Shown here: positions 1 to 6,016 of the stretch, one piece after another | How the letters are laid out: each line of letters opens with the position of its first letter | How positions within the stretch are numbered: position 1 is the first letter of the stretch | Assembly: GCA_003670425.1 (NCBI GenBank) | Contig: QWRL01000037.1 | Coordinates: 1-14,437, forward strand | Direction: 5' to 3' | Source: Chloroflexota bacterium | GTDB taxonomy: Bacteria > Chloroflexota > Anaerolineae > Anaerolineales > UBA11657 | Length of the DNA stretch: 14,437 bases | Program-made: the position numbers and the translations under genes | Notes under the pieces: generated by a model | What the model was told of the DNA's origin: nothing | The model's database searches: none | What the model saw: only the letters and a program-made list of their open reading frames with translations

Positions 1-1114
1 TACGCCAGTAACGCGCAACGCCCGCAGCCGACAGCAGTACACTGCCAAAGTGCCACAAATAAATCCACAGCTTGAGCCAAAACACGGGGTAGCCCAGCAT
101 CGCAACAGCCGTGCGCCACGTGCCTGCAGCCGCCTTGAGGCTTACGTCCCCAAACACCCCGGCAACGGCTACCGTGCCAAATGGCTGCGCGTACGCACCA
201 AGCATGCGCTGCAGCCGCAACCCAATGTACCGCGCAGGATTGCCAAGAATGGTATGGAATGCATCCGCAAGATATGCAAACTGCGGCGACCCCGGCGCAA
301 TGCGCAGCCGTTCAACATCCACCATCATTTGCTCGTTGCCGGTCCACATGCCACTGCCGGTGGCCCCCAGCCAAAAATGTGCGGCCCCACCTTCGCCAAT
401 CGATGGTGAACCAAACACCACCCAGTTGCGCGCCACCCAGGGCGCCACGGCTACTGCAAAGCCCGCCAACAGCAGCAGTTGGTGCCGGCCAGCCACGCGC
501 GGCCGGCGCTGCAGCCAAACATGCGCCAGCAGCACAAACGGCAGCAGCTGCGCCACTGCCCGCGTAAGTGCAGTAAGTCCGGCCAGCACACCCGCTAACA
601 TCCACCACGCAGGCTTGGCATGCGCCCGCGCTTGCAGGTATGCCAGCACCGTCAGCATTAGCATCAAACTGAACAGTGTCTCGGTGGAAATGGAACCTGC
701 TTCTACAATAAAGCGCAAGTCAAGTGCAAACAGGCCGGCAGCCCACAAGCCGGCAGCAGTGCTGTGCAAGCGGCAGCCGATTGCGTACAACACCAACGCC
801 AGCACCGCACTCAGCAGCGCCTGCCCCACCCGCGCTGTTTCTTGAATCAGCGGCTCGCCCACCAGCAGCTGCAAGCCCGCAATGTAGGCGGGGTAAACCG
901 GGCCAACCACTGCCATCGGCATGCCGTTGAACTGCATGCCATTGCCGCGCGCAATCTGGTTGGCAAGATGCAAATAGAAAGGGCCGTCTCCGCCGGCAAG
1001 ACTTGGGTTTGGGTTTGCAAGCAAAACCCATGCCAGGCGCAGCGCGAGTGCAGCTGCGGCCAGCCACCACACACTTATTGCGCGGCGGGGTGAAGCGCTG
1101 TCAGCGATGAGCAT
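1..1114 (-). CDS. GT39/ArnT-like membrane glycosyltransferase, 3' end outside the window
   Basis: This reading frame stays open from an ATG at 1114 to base 1 (371 codons), so the C-terminus lies outside the window. It looks like a polytopic GT-C enzyme of the GT39/ArnT/PMT group. Such enzymes move a sugar from a polyprenyl-phosphate donor to an acceptor on the outer face of the cytoplasmic membrane. Visible marks are a first membrane segment (about 13-33), an acidic first loop with GGDGPFY (41-47) where the catalytic Asp of the family sits (probably D43), a second acidic spot STETLF (143-148), GLTALTRA (179-186) and PWVARNW (225-231) after a further membrane span. Several more hydrophobic spans follow. 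An in-frame TGA lies two codons before the ATG, which fixes it as the first possible ATG. No clear Shine-Dalgarno sequence precedes it. It is the last gene seen, 79 bases after DUF2304. The sugar and acceptor cannot be told. Confidence 0.85.
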   Translation of the reverse strand, partial: MLIADSASPRRAISVWWLAAAALALRLAWVLLANPNPSLAGGDGPFYLHLANQIARGNGMQFNGMPMAVVGPVYPAYIAGLQLLVGEPLIQETARVGQALLSAVLALVLYAIGCRLHSTAAGLWAAGLFALDLRFIVEAGSISTETLFSLMLMLTVLAYLQARAHAKPAWWMLAGVLAGLTALTRAVAQLLPFVLLAHVWLQRRPRVAGRHQLLLLAGFAVAVAPWVARNWVVFGSPSIGEGGAAHFWLGATGSGMWTGNEQMMVDVERLRIAPGSPQFAYLADAFHTILGNPARYIGLRLQRMLGAYAQPFGTVAVAGVFGDVSLKAAAGTWRTAVAMLGYPVFWLKLWIYLWHFGSVLLSAAGVARYWR

Positions 1115-1193
1115 AAGGTTTCATACAGCCCAATAAAATGCGGCCTACACTCTGCGCGCTCCAACGCGGCGCAGCGGGGCGCGCTGGGTGATG

Positions 1194-1562
1194 CTAGGGG
1201 TGCGGCTGACGCGGGCGTTCCAGTTCCCGCAAACGCGAATCAAGCAAGCCAATGCGCTGCGCAGCAATTCGGTTTTGGCGGCTGAGTTTTGTGATCACCG
1301 CCGTCAGGTACAGCATCAACACCAGCATGCCGCCAAAGCCGGCCACAAAAAGTGCAGAGGGTGGATAGGAAATTCCAACCAGCGCCGCCAGCCGGTCCAC
1401 CATCGGCCGCGAAGCTGCCAGCAGCAGCACAGCCAGCGCCATCGCCAGCCAGAGCAGCGAGTAGCGCTCGGCCAGCAGCCGCCGCCGTACCAGCTCCAGC
1501 ACCAGCAGCAGCAGCGCCAGCGCCATCGAAAAAATAAAAGCCGTCAATCGATCACCCAGCAT
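1194..1562 (-). CDS. DUF2304 family membrane protein, partner of the GT2
   Basis: A 122-residue membrane protein matching the DUF2304 pattern: a hydrophobic span (about 7-24), a short basic/polar link with RYSLLW (33-38), a second span (about 35-52), the conserved-looking turn GISYPPSALF (63-72), and a third span (about 67-90). A charged helix (about 91-117) follows and could form a coiled coil. The family has no established biochemical role that I know of. It is regularly found between a DPM1-like GT2 and a GT39-type transferase, as here. Its ATG lies 3 bases past the GT2 stop and has the best Shine-Dalgarno sequence in the window, so the two are probably translationally coupled. I infer a membrane-anchor or scaffold role for the soluble GT2. 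The run of leucines at 17-20 comes from CTG repeats in the DNA. Confidence 0.85.
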   Translation of the reverse strand: MLGDRLTAFIFSMALALLLLVLELVRRRLLAERYSLLWLAMALAVLLLAASRPMVDRLAALVGISYPPSALFVAGFGGMLVLMLYLTAVITKLSRQNRIAAQRIGLLDSRLRELERPRQPHP

Positions 1563-1565
1563 GGT

Positions 1566-2303
1566 TCACACCTCCCGCAGGCGCGGCGCCCGCCGCAGCA
1601 TCATCACGCCAATCGCAAGCAGCACTTTGAGCATGTAGTAACCGGAGCGTGCCGCCGTTATAGAGCTTTTGCCGCCGGTGCGCGCACGCATGCTCACTGG
1701 CACCTCCTGCGCACGAAGACCAACCTGGCGAAACACAACCAGCGACTCAGGCTCGGGGTAGTCCGGCGGATAGTACGCTGCACACAACTTAATGGCGCGC
1801 CGGTTGGCAGCGCGAAAGCCCGAGGTGGCGTCCGTGCAGCGCTGCCCGGTAAGCACAGTAATGCACGCCGCCAAAATGCGGATCCCGGTTCGGCGCATCG
1901 TAGATGAAACATAACCGGGGCCCGCCAGGTAACGCGAGCCCACAACCACATCCGCTGTTCCATCAAGCAGCGGCTGCAACAGCCGGCCAATCTCGCGCGG
2001 GTCATGCTGGCCATCGCCATCCACCTGCACTGCAAAATCAAAGCCCTCTTCATCAGCCACAATAAAACCCGTTTGCATCGCCGCGCCAATTCCCAAGTTG
2101 TACGGCAGGTTCACCACTTGCGTGCCCGCGCCCTCCGCCACCTGCTGCGTCGCATCGTGCGAGCCATCATTGATGACCACAACGCGCACGCCGGGCAGCG
2201 CCGCGCGCAGCTCCACAATCACATTCGCCAGGCTGGCCTCTTCGTTGAAGGCAGGCACAATCACCAGCAAGCGCTGGTTGGCTGCTAGCATGCTCATTAT
2301 CAT
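1566..2303 (-). CDS. GT2 glycosyltransferase, polyprenyl-phosphate sugar synthase (DPM1/GtrB-like)
   Basis: A family 2 glycosyltransferase of 245 residues with the GT-A features VPAFNEE (16-22), NDGS (45-48), the metal-binding DGDGQHD (95-101) and TSGFR (160-164), and a C-terminal RTGGKSS stretch typical of dolichol/undecaprenyl-phosphate sugar synthases. It should transfer a hexose from a nucleotide sugar to a polyprenyl phosphate at the cytoplasmic membrane face. Unlike GtrB it has no clear pair of C-terminal membrane helices, only a mildly hydrophobic tail (about 224-236). That makes the adjoining DUF2304 protein a plausible anchor. Three Met codons are clustered at 2303, 2297 and 2291. 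The first leaves a 17-base gap to the preceding gene, but 2291 is equally possible, since no Shine-Dalgarno sequence decides. A GTG at 2381 would overlap the preceding gene by about 60 bases and is unlikely. Confidence 0.9.
   Translation of the reverse strand: MIMSMLAANQRLLVIVPAFNEEASLANVIVELRAALPGVRVVVINDGSHDATQQVAEGAGTQVVNLPYNLGIGAAMQTGFIVADEEGFDFAVQVDGDGQHDPREIGRLLQPLLDGTADVVVGSRYLAGPGYVSSTMRRTGIRILAACITVLTGQRCTDATSGFRAANRRAIKLCAAYYPPDYPEPESLVVFRQVGLRAQEVPVSMRARTGGKSSITAARSGYYMLKVLLAIGVMMLRRAPRLREV
1570..1575 (-). promoter_or_regulatory. Strong ribosome binding site for DUF2304
   Basis: The minus strand reads GGAGGT, followed by 7 bases and then ATG at 1562. It overlaps the last codons of the GT2 gene. 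This textbook site shows that the host uses Shine-Dalgarno initiation and makes the DUF2304 start secure. Confidence 0.75.
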
Positions 2304-2304
2304 A
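2299..2304 (-). promoter_or_regulatory. Possible -10 element before the GT2 gene
   Basis: The minus strand reads TATGAT in an AT-rich island within GC-rich DNA, 7 bases before the ATG at 2291. That is the spacing expected for a leaderless transcript starting on that ATG. No good -35 is visible at 17 bases, so this is a weak call. Confidence 0.22.
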
Positions 2305-2320
2305 ATTAATATTAAGCGGG

Positions 2321-3502
2321 TTAGCCTGCCGCCAGCAACGGCTCTACCTGCGCTTCCATTTGCGCAAAACGCGCGGCCCACGAATAGCCAGCTACGGACT
2401 GCTTGCGGGCAGCTGCCTGTGCGGCGCTGTTTGCACTTGCAGCCAAAGCCAGCACCTGCTCCAGCGCCGCCACAAACTGCTCGCGCGTGCGCGTCAGCGG
2501 AATCAACCCGCGGAATTCATTCGCAGCCGGCATGTCCACAGAAACAACCGGCTTGCCGGACGCAAGATACTCGTACAACTTAATCGGGCTGACTGCATCA
2601 GCCAGCTCGTTTAAAACAAACGGATTAATGCACACATCAAATCCAGCCACCACGTTTGGCATGTCTTGATAACTGTGGCGGCCAAGGAAGTGCACATTCG
2701 AAAGCCCGCGCACTTTATCCACGCGCGCCAGCGGCTCCACCGGCCCCACCAGCGCAAAAGACCAATCTGGATGGCTGCGCGCTGCATGCGCAATCAAGTC
2801 GAAGTCCACCCAATATTGAATCCAACCGTGGAAGCCAATCACCGGCCGCGGCAATGCCGCCACCGCCGCAGCCACGGGCGTTGTTGCGGCACCGGCCGCA
2901 GCGAAGTGGTCTAGGTCCGCGCCATTGGGCACCACGCAAATGCGCTGCGTCAGCGCCTGCCGGCGCGCCAGCAAATGCGCATGCGTCACAATCGTAAGGC
3001 CGGCAGCGGCCAGCACTTCGCGCTCAAGCGCGGCAAGCGTGGGCGCATACACCAGCCCGCGCACGGCAGCAAACTCATCCACGCACTCATACACGCTGAG
3101 GCGCTCTTGCAGCCGCCCGATCAAGCCGCCGCAGTGGGGTGTGTAGGCAAACAGCACCACTCGGCCGAAGCCAAGGCGCCGCAGCACACTGCGCAGCAAC
3201 GGCAGCAGCAGCAGATTGTTGAGTCGATTTATAAATCCAGCCATTTGAAAGAAGGGCAATACTATCGGCAACGTGTACACCCACAAGCGTTCTTCAACCT
3301 GGCGCGGGCCGGCCGTCCAGCGCACCGCGCGCCCCAGCTGACGCCGCAGATCCACCAGCCAGCCGAGCCAGTGCATTTGTTGTTCGATGTACAAAACTTG
3401 ATTACCCTGCCGCGCAAAGCGGCGCGCCCAATGGTGTTTTCTGGTGGGCAGTGCGTCCCAATCCTGCGTGGAGAGAATTACGATGTTGTGCCCAGTGATC
3501 AC
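2321..3502 (-). CDS. GT-B glycosyltransferase (GT4-like, TuaH-like)
   Basis: A 393-residue cytoplasmic glycosyltransferase with two Rossmann halves. The N-terminal half begins IVILSTQDW (7-15), followed by KHHWARRFA (22-30) and YIE (38-40), as in TuaH/WsaF-like enzymes that start with finding a colleague's 'house'-type helix. The C-terminal donor-binding half has VPNGAD (191-196), GFHGWI (223-228), LVGP (251-254) and the strong block SPIKLYEYLASGKPVVS (305-321), in which E311 is the conserved donor-site Glu. It should add one sugar to the growing lipid-linked glycan; donor and linkage cannot be read from sequence. The start is a GTG at 3502, 62 bases after the oxidoreductase stop, with no convincing Shine-Dalgarno sequence. 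The N-terminal strand would be lost with a later start. It ends 17 bases before the GT2. Confidence 0.9.
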   Translation of the reverse strand: MITGHNIVILSTQDWDALPTRKHHWARRFARQGNQVLYIEQQMHWLGWLVDLRRQLGRAVRWTAGPRQVEERLWVYTLPIVLPFFQMAGFINRLNNLLLLPLLRSVLRRLGFGRVVLFAYTPHCGGLIGRLQERLSVYECVDEFAAVRGLVYAPTLAALEREVLAAAGLTIVTHAHLLARRQALTQRICVVPNGADLDHFAAAGAATTPVAAAVAALPRPVIGFHGWIQYWVDFDLIAHAARSHPDWSFALVGPVEPLARVDKVRGLSNVHFLGRHSYQDMPNVVAGFDVCINPFVLNELADAVSPIKLYEYLASGKPVVSVDMPAANEFRGLIPLTRTREQFVAALEQVLALAASANSAAQAAARKQSVAGYSWAARFAQMEAQVEPLLAAG

Positions 3503-3564
3503 CCGCGCTGCCTGACCGTTAGTCTACCATGTACGATTCGGCTGGAATTATGCGGCTGCAGGGC

Positions 3565-5706
3565 TCAGGCGGTTTCGATATTCTCCGTGGTGCGGCTGGC
3601 GAGCGCGCGCTGCGCTGCCGCTGCGCACAATGCTGCACGCAATCCATCGCGCGCTGACACCTGCAAAGGCACGCGCCCGCGCACTGCATCCAAGAAATGG
3701 CGCAGCAATGCACGGTGCCCTTTGTCCGCAACCCTCAGGCGCCGCGAGCGGCCCGGCATCCCGGACAGCACAAGTGACTTGAAGTCCTCCAAAATCGCCA
3801 GACCACCGCCAGCCATCACTTCGATGCGCTCCTTGCCGGCGCGTGCATCGCCCAATGCCGAGTAAACAAATGTGGCCACCGAGCCATCCGCAAACTTGAT
3901 TGTGCAAGCAACATCATCCGCCGTGGCACCCACCGAGTGCGCTGCAACGGTCAGCGGTTCAGAGCCGCACAGCCAGCACAACAAGTCAAAAAAATGGCAG
4001 CCTTCGCCCACCAGCCGGCCGCCGCCAATCGCCGCGTTCAGCAGCCAATGATCAGCCGGCAGCGCACCCGCGTTCACACGGTATGAAAGCTGCTTGGGGC
4101 CTACAATCTTTTCCAGCACTTGTTTGAGCGCAATACTCAGCTCAGCAAAGCGCCGGTTAAAGCCCACCGCACAAAGCACAGCCGCATGCTCCACTTCCGC
4201 CAGCACGGCCCGGCACTCGCTCGCGTCAAGACCAAGCGGCTTCTCCACAAATACATGTTTGCCGGCGCGCAACGCTTGAATGCATTGGTCCGCGTGCAAA
4301 TTATGGCGCGTGGCAATCAGAACAGCATCCACATCCGGCAGATCAAGCGCCGCCGCCAGATCAGTTGTGGCGCTGCCAGCACGCAGCGCCTGCGCTGCCT
4401 GGCGCGCGCTGCCGCCAGTGGCGCTCACAACACTGCGCACGTTTACTTCACTCTGCAAAGCCTTAAGGTTTGGAATGTGCATCAGGCGCGCAAACTGGCC
4501 ACTGCCAACCAAGACCAGCCCCACCTGCCCCGGCCGCGACTGCGGCACTGCGTCAGGGCGCCAGACGCGCTGCGCAGGTCGCGCCGCATCAGCCTGCGGG
4601 TATGCCAGCAGCACGCCTACCGCAGCCGGATCGCCGCTCGTGATGCGCTCGTATGCAACCGCAGCGTCACTCACAGAATACTCAGCGCTAATAAGCGGCT
4701 GCACATCGAGCGTGCCCGCCGCCAGCAAGTCGACAATCATTTGCAAATTTCTGGTTTCAGTCCAGCGCACGTACCCCACCGGATACGTGGCGCCCTGCTC
4801 TTCATACTCGCTGTCATAACGCCCCGGGCCATAGCTGCGCGAAATGCGCAGGTCAATTTCTTTACGATACATGGCGCTGCGTTCTAGATCAAGCCCGACC
4901 GCGCCAACCACTACGACCCGGCCGCGTTCACGGCACATCTCAAATGCCTGGTTCACCAATTGCGAGGACTTGCTGCCCGCACACAGCATTACGGCGTCTG
5001 CACCCAGCCCATCCGTCAACGCATGCACACCGCGCACCAGGTCACCTTGCGCGGCATCCAATGTCGTCGCTCCAAACAGCCGTGCCAGCGCCAGGCGTTG
5101 CGGCGCCAAGTCGGTGCAGATAACGCGGCAGCCGTTGATGCGCAGCAGCTGCGCCGTCAGCAATCCAATCAGGCCACTGCCTGCAACCACTATCGTCTCG
5201 CCCACCGTGGGCTCCGCCCGGCGCACGCCGTGCAGCGCAACAGCACCCAGCGTGGCAAAGCCCGCCTGTTGAAACGAAAGATGCGCGGCGATTTTCACGC
5301 ACAGGTTTTGCGGCACGGAGATGAATTCAGCATGGTTGGCAAATCCCGCACCAGCACACGCCACGCGGTCGCCAACCGCAAAGCCATCGATGCCGGCGCC
5401 GACTTCGATAATTGTGCCGGCCGCACTGTAGCCTGTGGGAAACCAGTTCTCTGATGCGCCCTGCACGAGGGCGACCGCTGCCGCCACGCCTTGCTGCGCG
5501 GCATACTTCAATGTCCGCTGCACCAAGTCCGGCCGGCGCAGTGCCTGGCGCAGCAAGCTGCCGCCGCCGGCAAGTGACGCGGCCTCGGTGCCAGCCGAGA
5601 TGACACTGCTCTGCACCCGCACCAGCACCCGCTCGCTGCTGCAAACCGGCGCCGGCACATCCTCTACGTGCAGCTTGCCGGTACCGTCAAAAAATACTTG
5701 GAGCAC
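3565..5706 (-). CDS. Bi-domain oxidoreductase: medium-chain dehydrogenase fused to Gfo/Idh/MocA
   Basis: One 713-residue chain with two dehydrogenase modules. Residues 1-370 form an MDR (alcohol-dehydrogenase-like) fold with nucleotide site GSGLIGLLTA (176-185). Residues about 393-713 form a Gfo/Idh/MocA module with GSGQFAR (401-407), the signature EKP (488-490) and a GEGCHFFD block (567-574) carrying probable catalytic H571/D574. The usual MDR zinc residues are missing: the Cys position reads VISAGTE (35-41) and the GHE motif is replaced by TGYS (91-94). The first half is therefore probably zinc-free. Such fusions recur in polysaccharide loci, often near heparinase-like genes, and probably carry out redox or epimerisation on a sugar nucleotide; the substrate is unknown. 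The start is a GTG at 5706, chosen because the first strand (LQVFF) matches family N-termini. No Shine-Dalgarno sequence is seen. It follows a 117-base spacer after DUF5989. Confidence 0.9.
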   Translation of the reverse strand: MLQVFFDGTGKLHVEDVPAPVCSSERVLVRVQSSVISAGTEAASLAGGGSLLRQALRRPDLVQRTLKYAAQQGVAAAVALVQGASENWFPTGYSAAGTIIEVGAGIDGFAVGDRVACAGAGFANHAEFISVPQNLCVKIAAHLSFQQAGFATLGAVALHGVRRAEPTVGETIVVAGSGLIGLLTAQLLRINGCRVICTDLAPQRLALARLFGATTLDAAQGDLVRGVHALTDGLGADAVMLCAGSKSSQLVNQAFEMCRERGRVVVVGAVGLDLERSAMYRKEIDLRISRSYGPGRYDSEYEEQGATYPVGYVRWTETRNLQMIVDLLAAGTLDVQPLISAEYSVSDAAVAYERITSGDPAAVGVLLAYPQADAARPAQRVWRPDAVPQSRPGQVGLVLVGSGQFARLMHIPNLKALQSEVNVRSVVSATGGSARQAAQALRAGSATTDLAAALDLPDVDAVLIATRHNLHADQCIQALRAGKHVFVEKPLGLDASECRAVLAEVEHAAVLCAVGFNRRFAELSIALKQVLEKIVGPKQLSYRVNAGALPADHWLLNAAIGGGRLVGEGCHFFDLLCWLCGSEPLTVAAHSVGATADDVACTIKFADGSVATFVYSALGDARAGKERIEVMAGGGLAILEDFKSLVLSGMPGRSRRLRVADKGHRALLRHFLDAVRGRVPLQVSARDGLRAALCAAAAQRALASRTTENIETA

Positions 5707-5709
5707 TAA

Positions 5710-5715
5710 ATTATA
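5710..5715 (-). promoter_or_regulatory. Possible -10 element before the oxidoreductase gene
   Basis: The minus strand reads a perfect TATAAT in a short AT island, 3 bases before the GTG at 5706. This is the largest gap inside the operon (5707-5822), so an internal promoter is reasonable. However, the hexamer lies very close to the start codon and no good -35 is seen. The rest of the spacer holds no gene or U-tailed hairpin that I can find. Confidence 0.25.
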
Positions 5716-5822
5716 AAATTAGCAGCCGTACACAAACGGAGAAAAGCGACAACCTCCGCCTGCGTTCAACAATGCCATCCGTAGTGATCAGGCATAACTT
5801 GGCACACCACCATGACTAGCTG

Positions 5823-6005
5823 CTAGAAGAGCGTGTAGACGAACGGTCCCACACCAGATGCCGAGGCGAAAATTATTAACATTCCAAACAGCAGCAACAC
5901 AACCACCATTGGAATCATCCAAAACAAGCGCTGCTGCCAAAGAAACGAAATGAATTCGCCAAATACTCCGGCATTGGCCAGCATGCCCCTCAAGAATGTG
6001 CGCAT
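5823..6005 (-). CDS. DUF5989 single-span membrane peptide (SxtK-like)
   Basis: A 60-residue protein with an amphipathic start, FLWQQRLFWMIP (21-32) just before one membrane helix (about 31-48), and the family-type ending GPFVYTLF (53-60). This matches DUF5989, whose members nearly always sit beside NodU/CmcH carbamoyltransferases; from memory the saxitoxin-cluster peptide SxtK is of this type. The function is unknown. A role in tethering the carbamoyltransferase to the membrane is my inference. It starts 11 bases after the carbamoyltransferase stop, with AGGA about 10 bases before the ATG. It is of normal length for the family, complete, and ends in TAG. Confidence 0.88.
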   Translation of the reverse strand: MRTFLRGMLANAGVFGEFISFLWQQRLFWMIPMVVVLLLFGMLIIFASASGVGPFVYTLF

Positions 6006-6016
6006 CTATTTTGTTC

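Noticed and set aside
111..845. Plus-strand open frame of 244 codons
   Set aside because: Opposite the open GT39-like frame, which has membrane spans and family motifs; the plus-strand product is Ala/Ser/Arg-rich without features.
1115..1193. GCGCGC-containing inverted segments between DUF2304 and the GT39-like gene as a terminator
   Set aside because: The arms are short self-palindromes and no U-tract follows on the minus strand.
1491..1528. CAG/CTG-rich stretch as a microsatellite or phase-variation tract
   Set aside because: The repeats are imperfect, in triplets and in frame, and encode the Leu/Ala-rich first membrane helix of DUF2304. There is no sign of slippage or frameshift.
1188..1907. 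Plus-strand open frame rich in Gln and His
   Set aside because: Its composition mirrors the Leu CTG runs of DUF2304 and the GT2 coding strand; it is not a real gene.
2304..2381. Upstream GTG start for the GT2
   Set aside because: It would overlap the preceding glycosyltransferase by about 60 bases and add residues unlike any GT2 N-terminus.
2975..3865. Plus-strand open frame of 296 codons spanning two genes
   Set aside because: It crosses the gap between two well-supported minus-strand genes and shows low-complexity sequence with no motif.
4120..4887. Plus-strand open frame of 255 codons
   Set aside because: Antisense to the fused oxidoreductase; biased composition and no domain.
5812..5825. 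CTAGCAGCTAG palindrome at the DUF5989 stop
   Set aside because: Only four-base arms around the stop codon and no U-tract; too short to call a terminator or operator.
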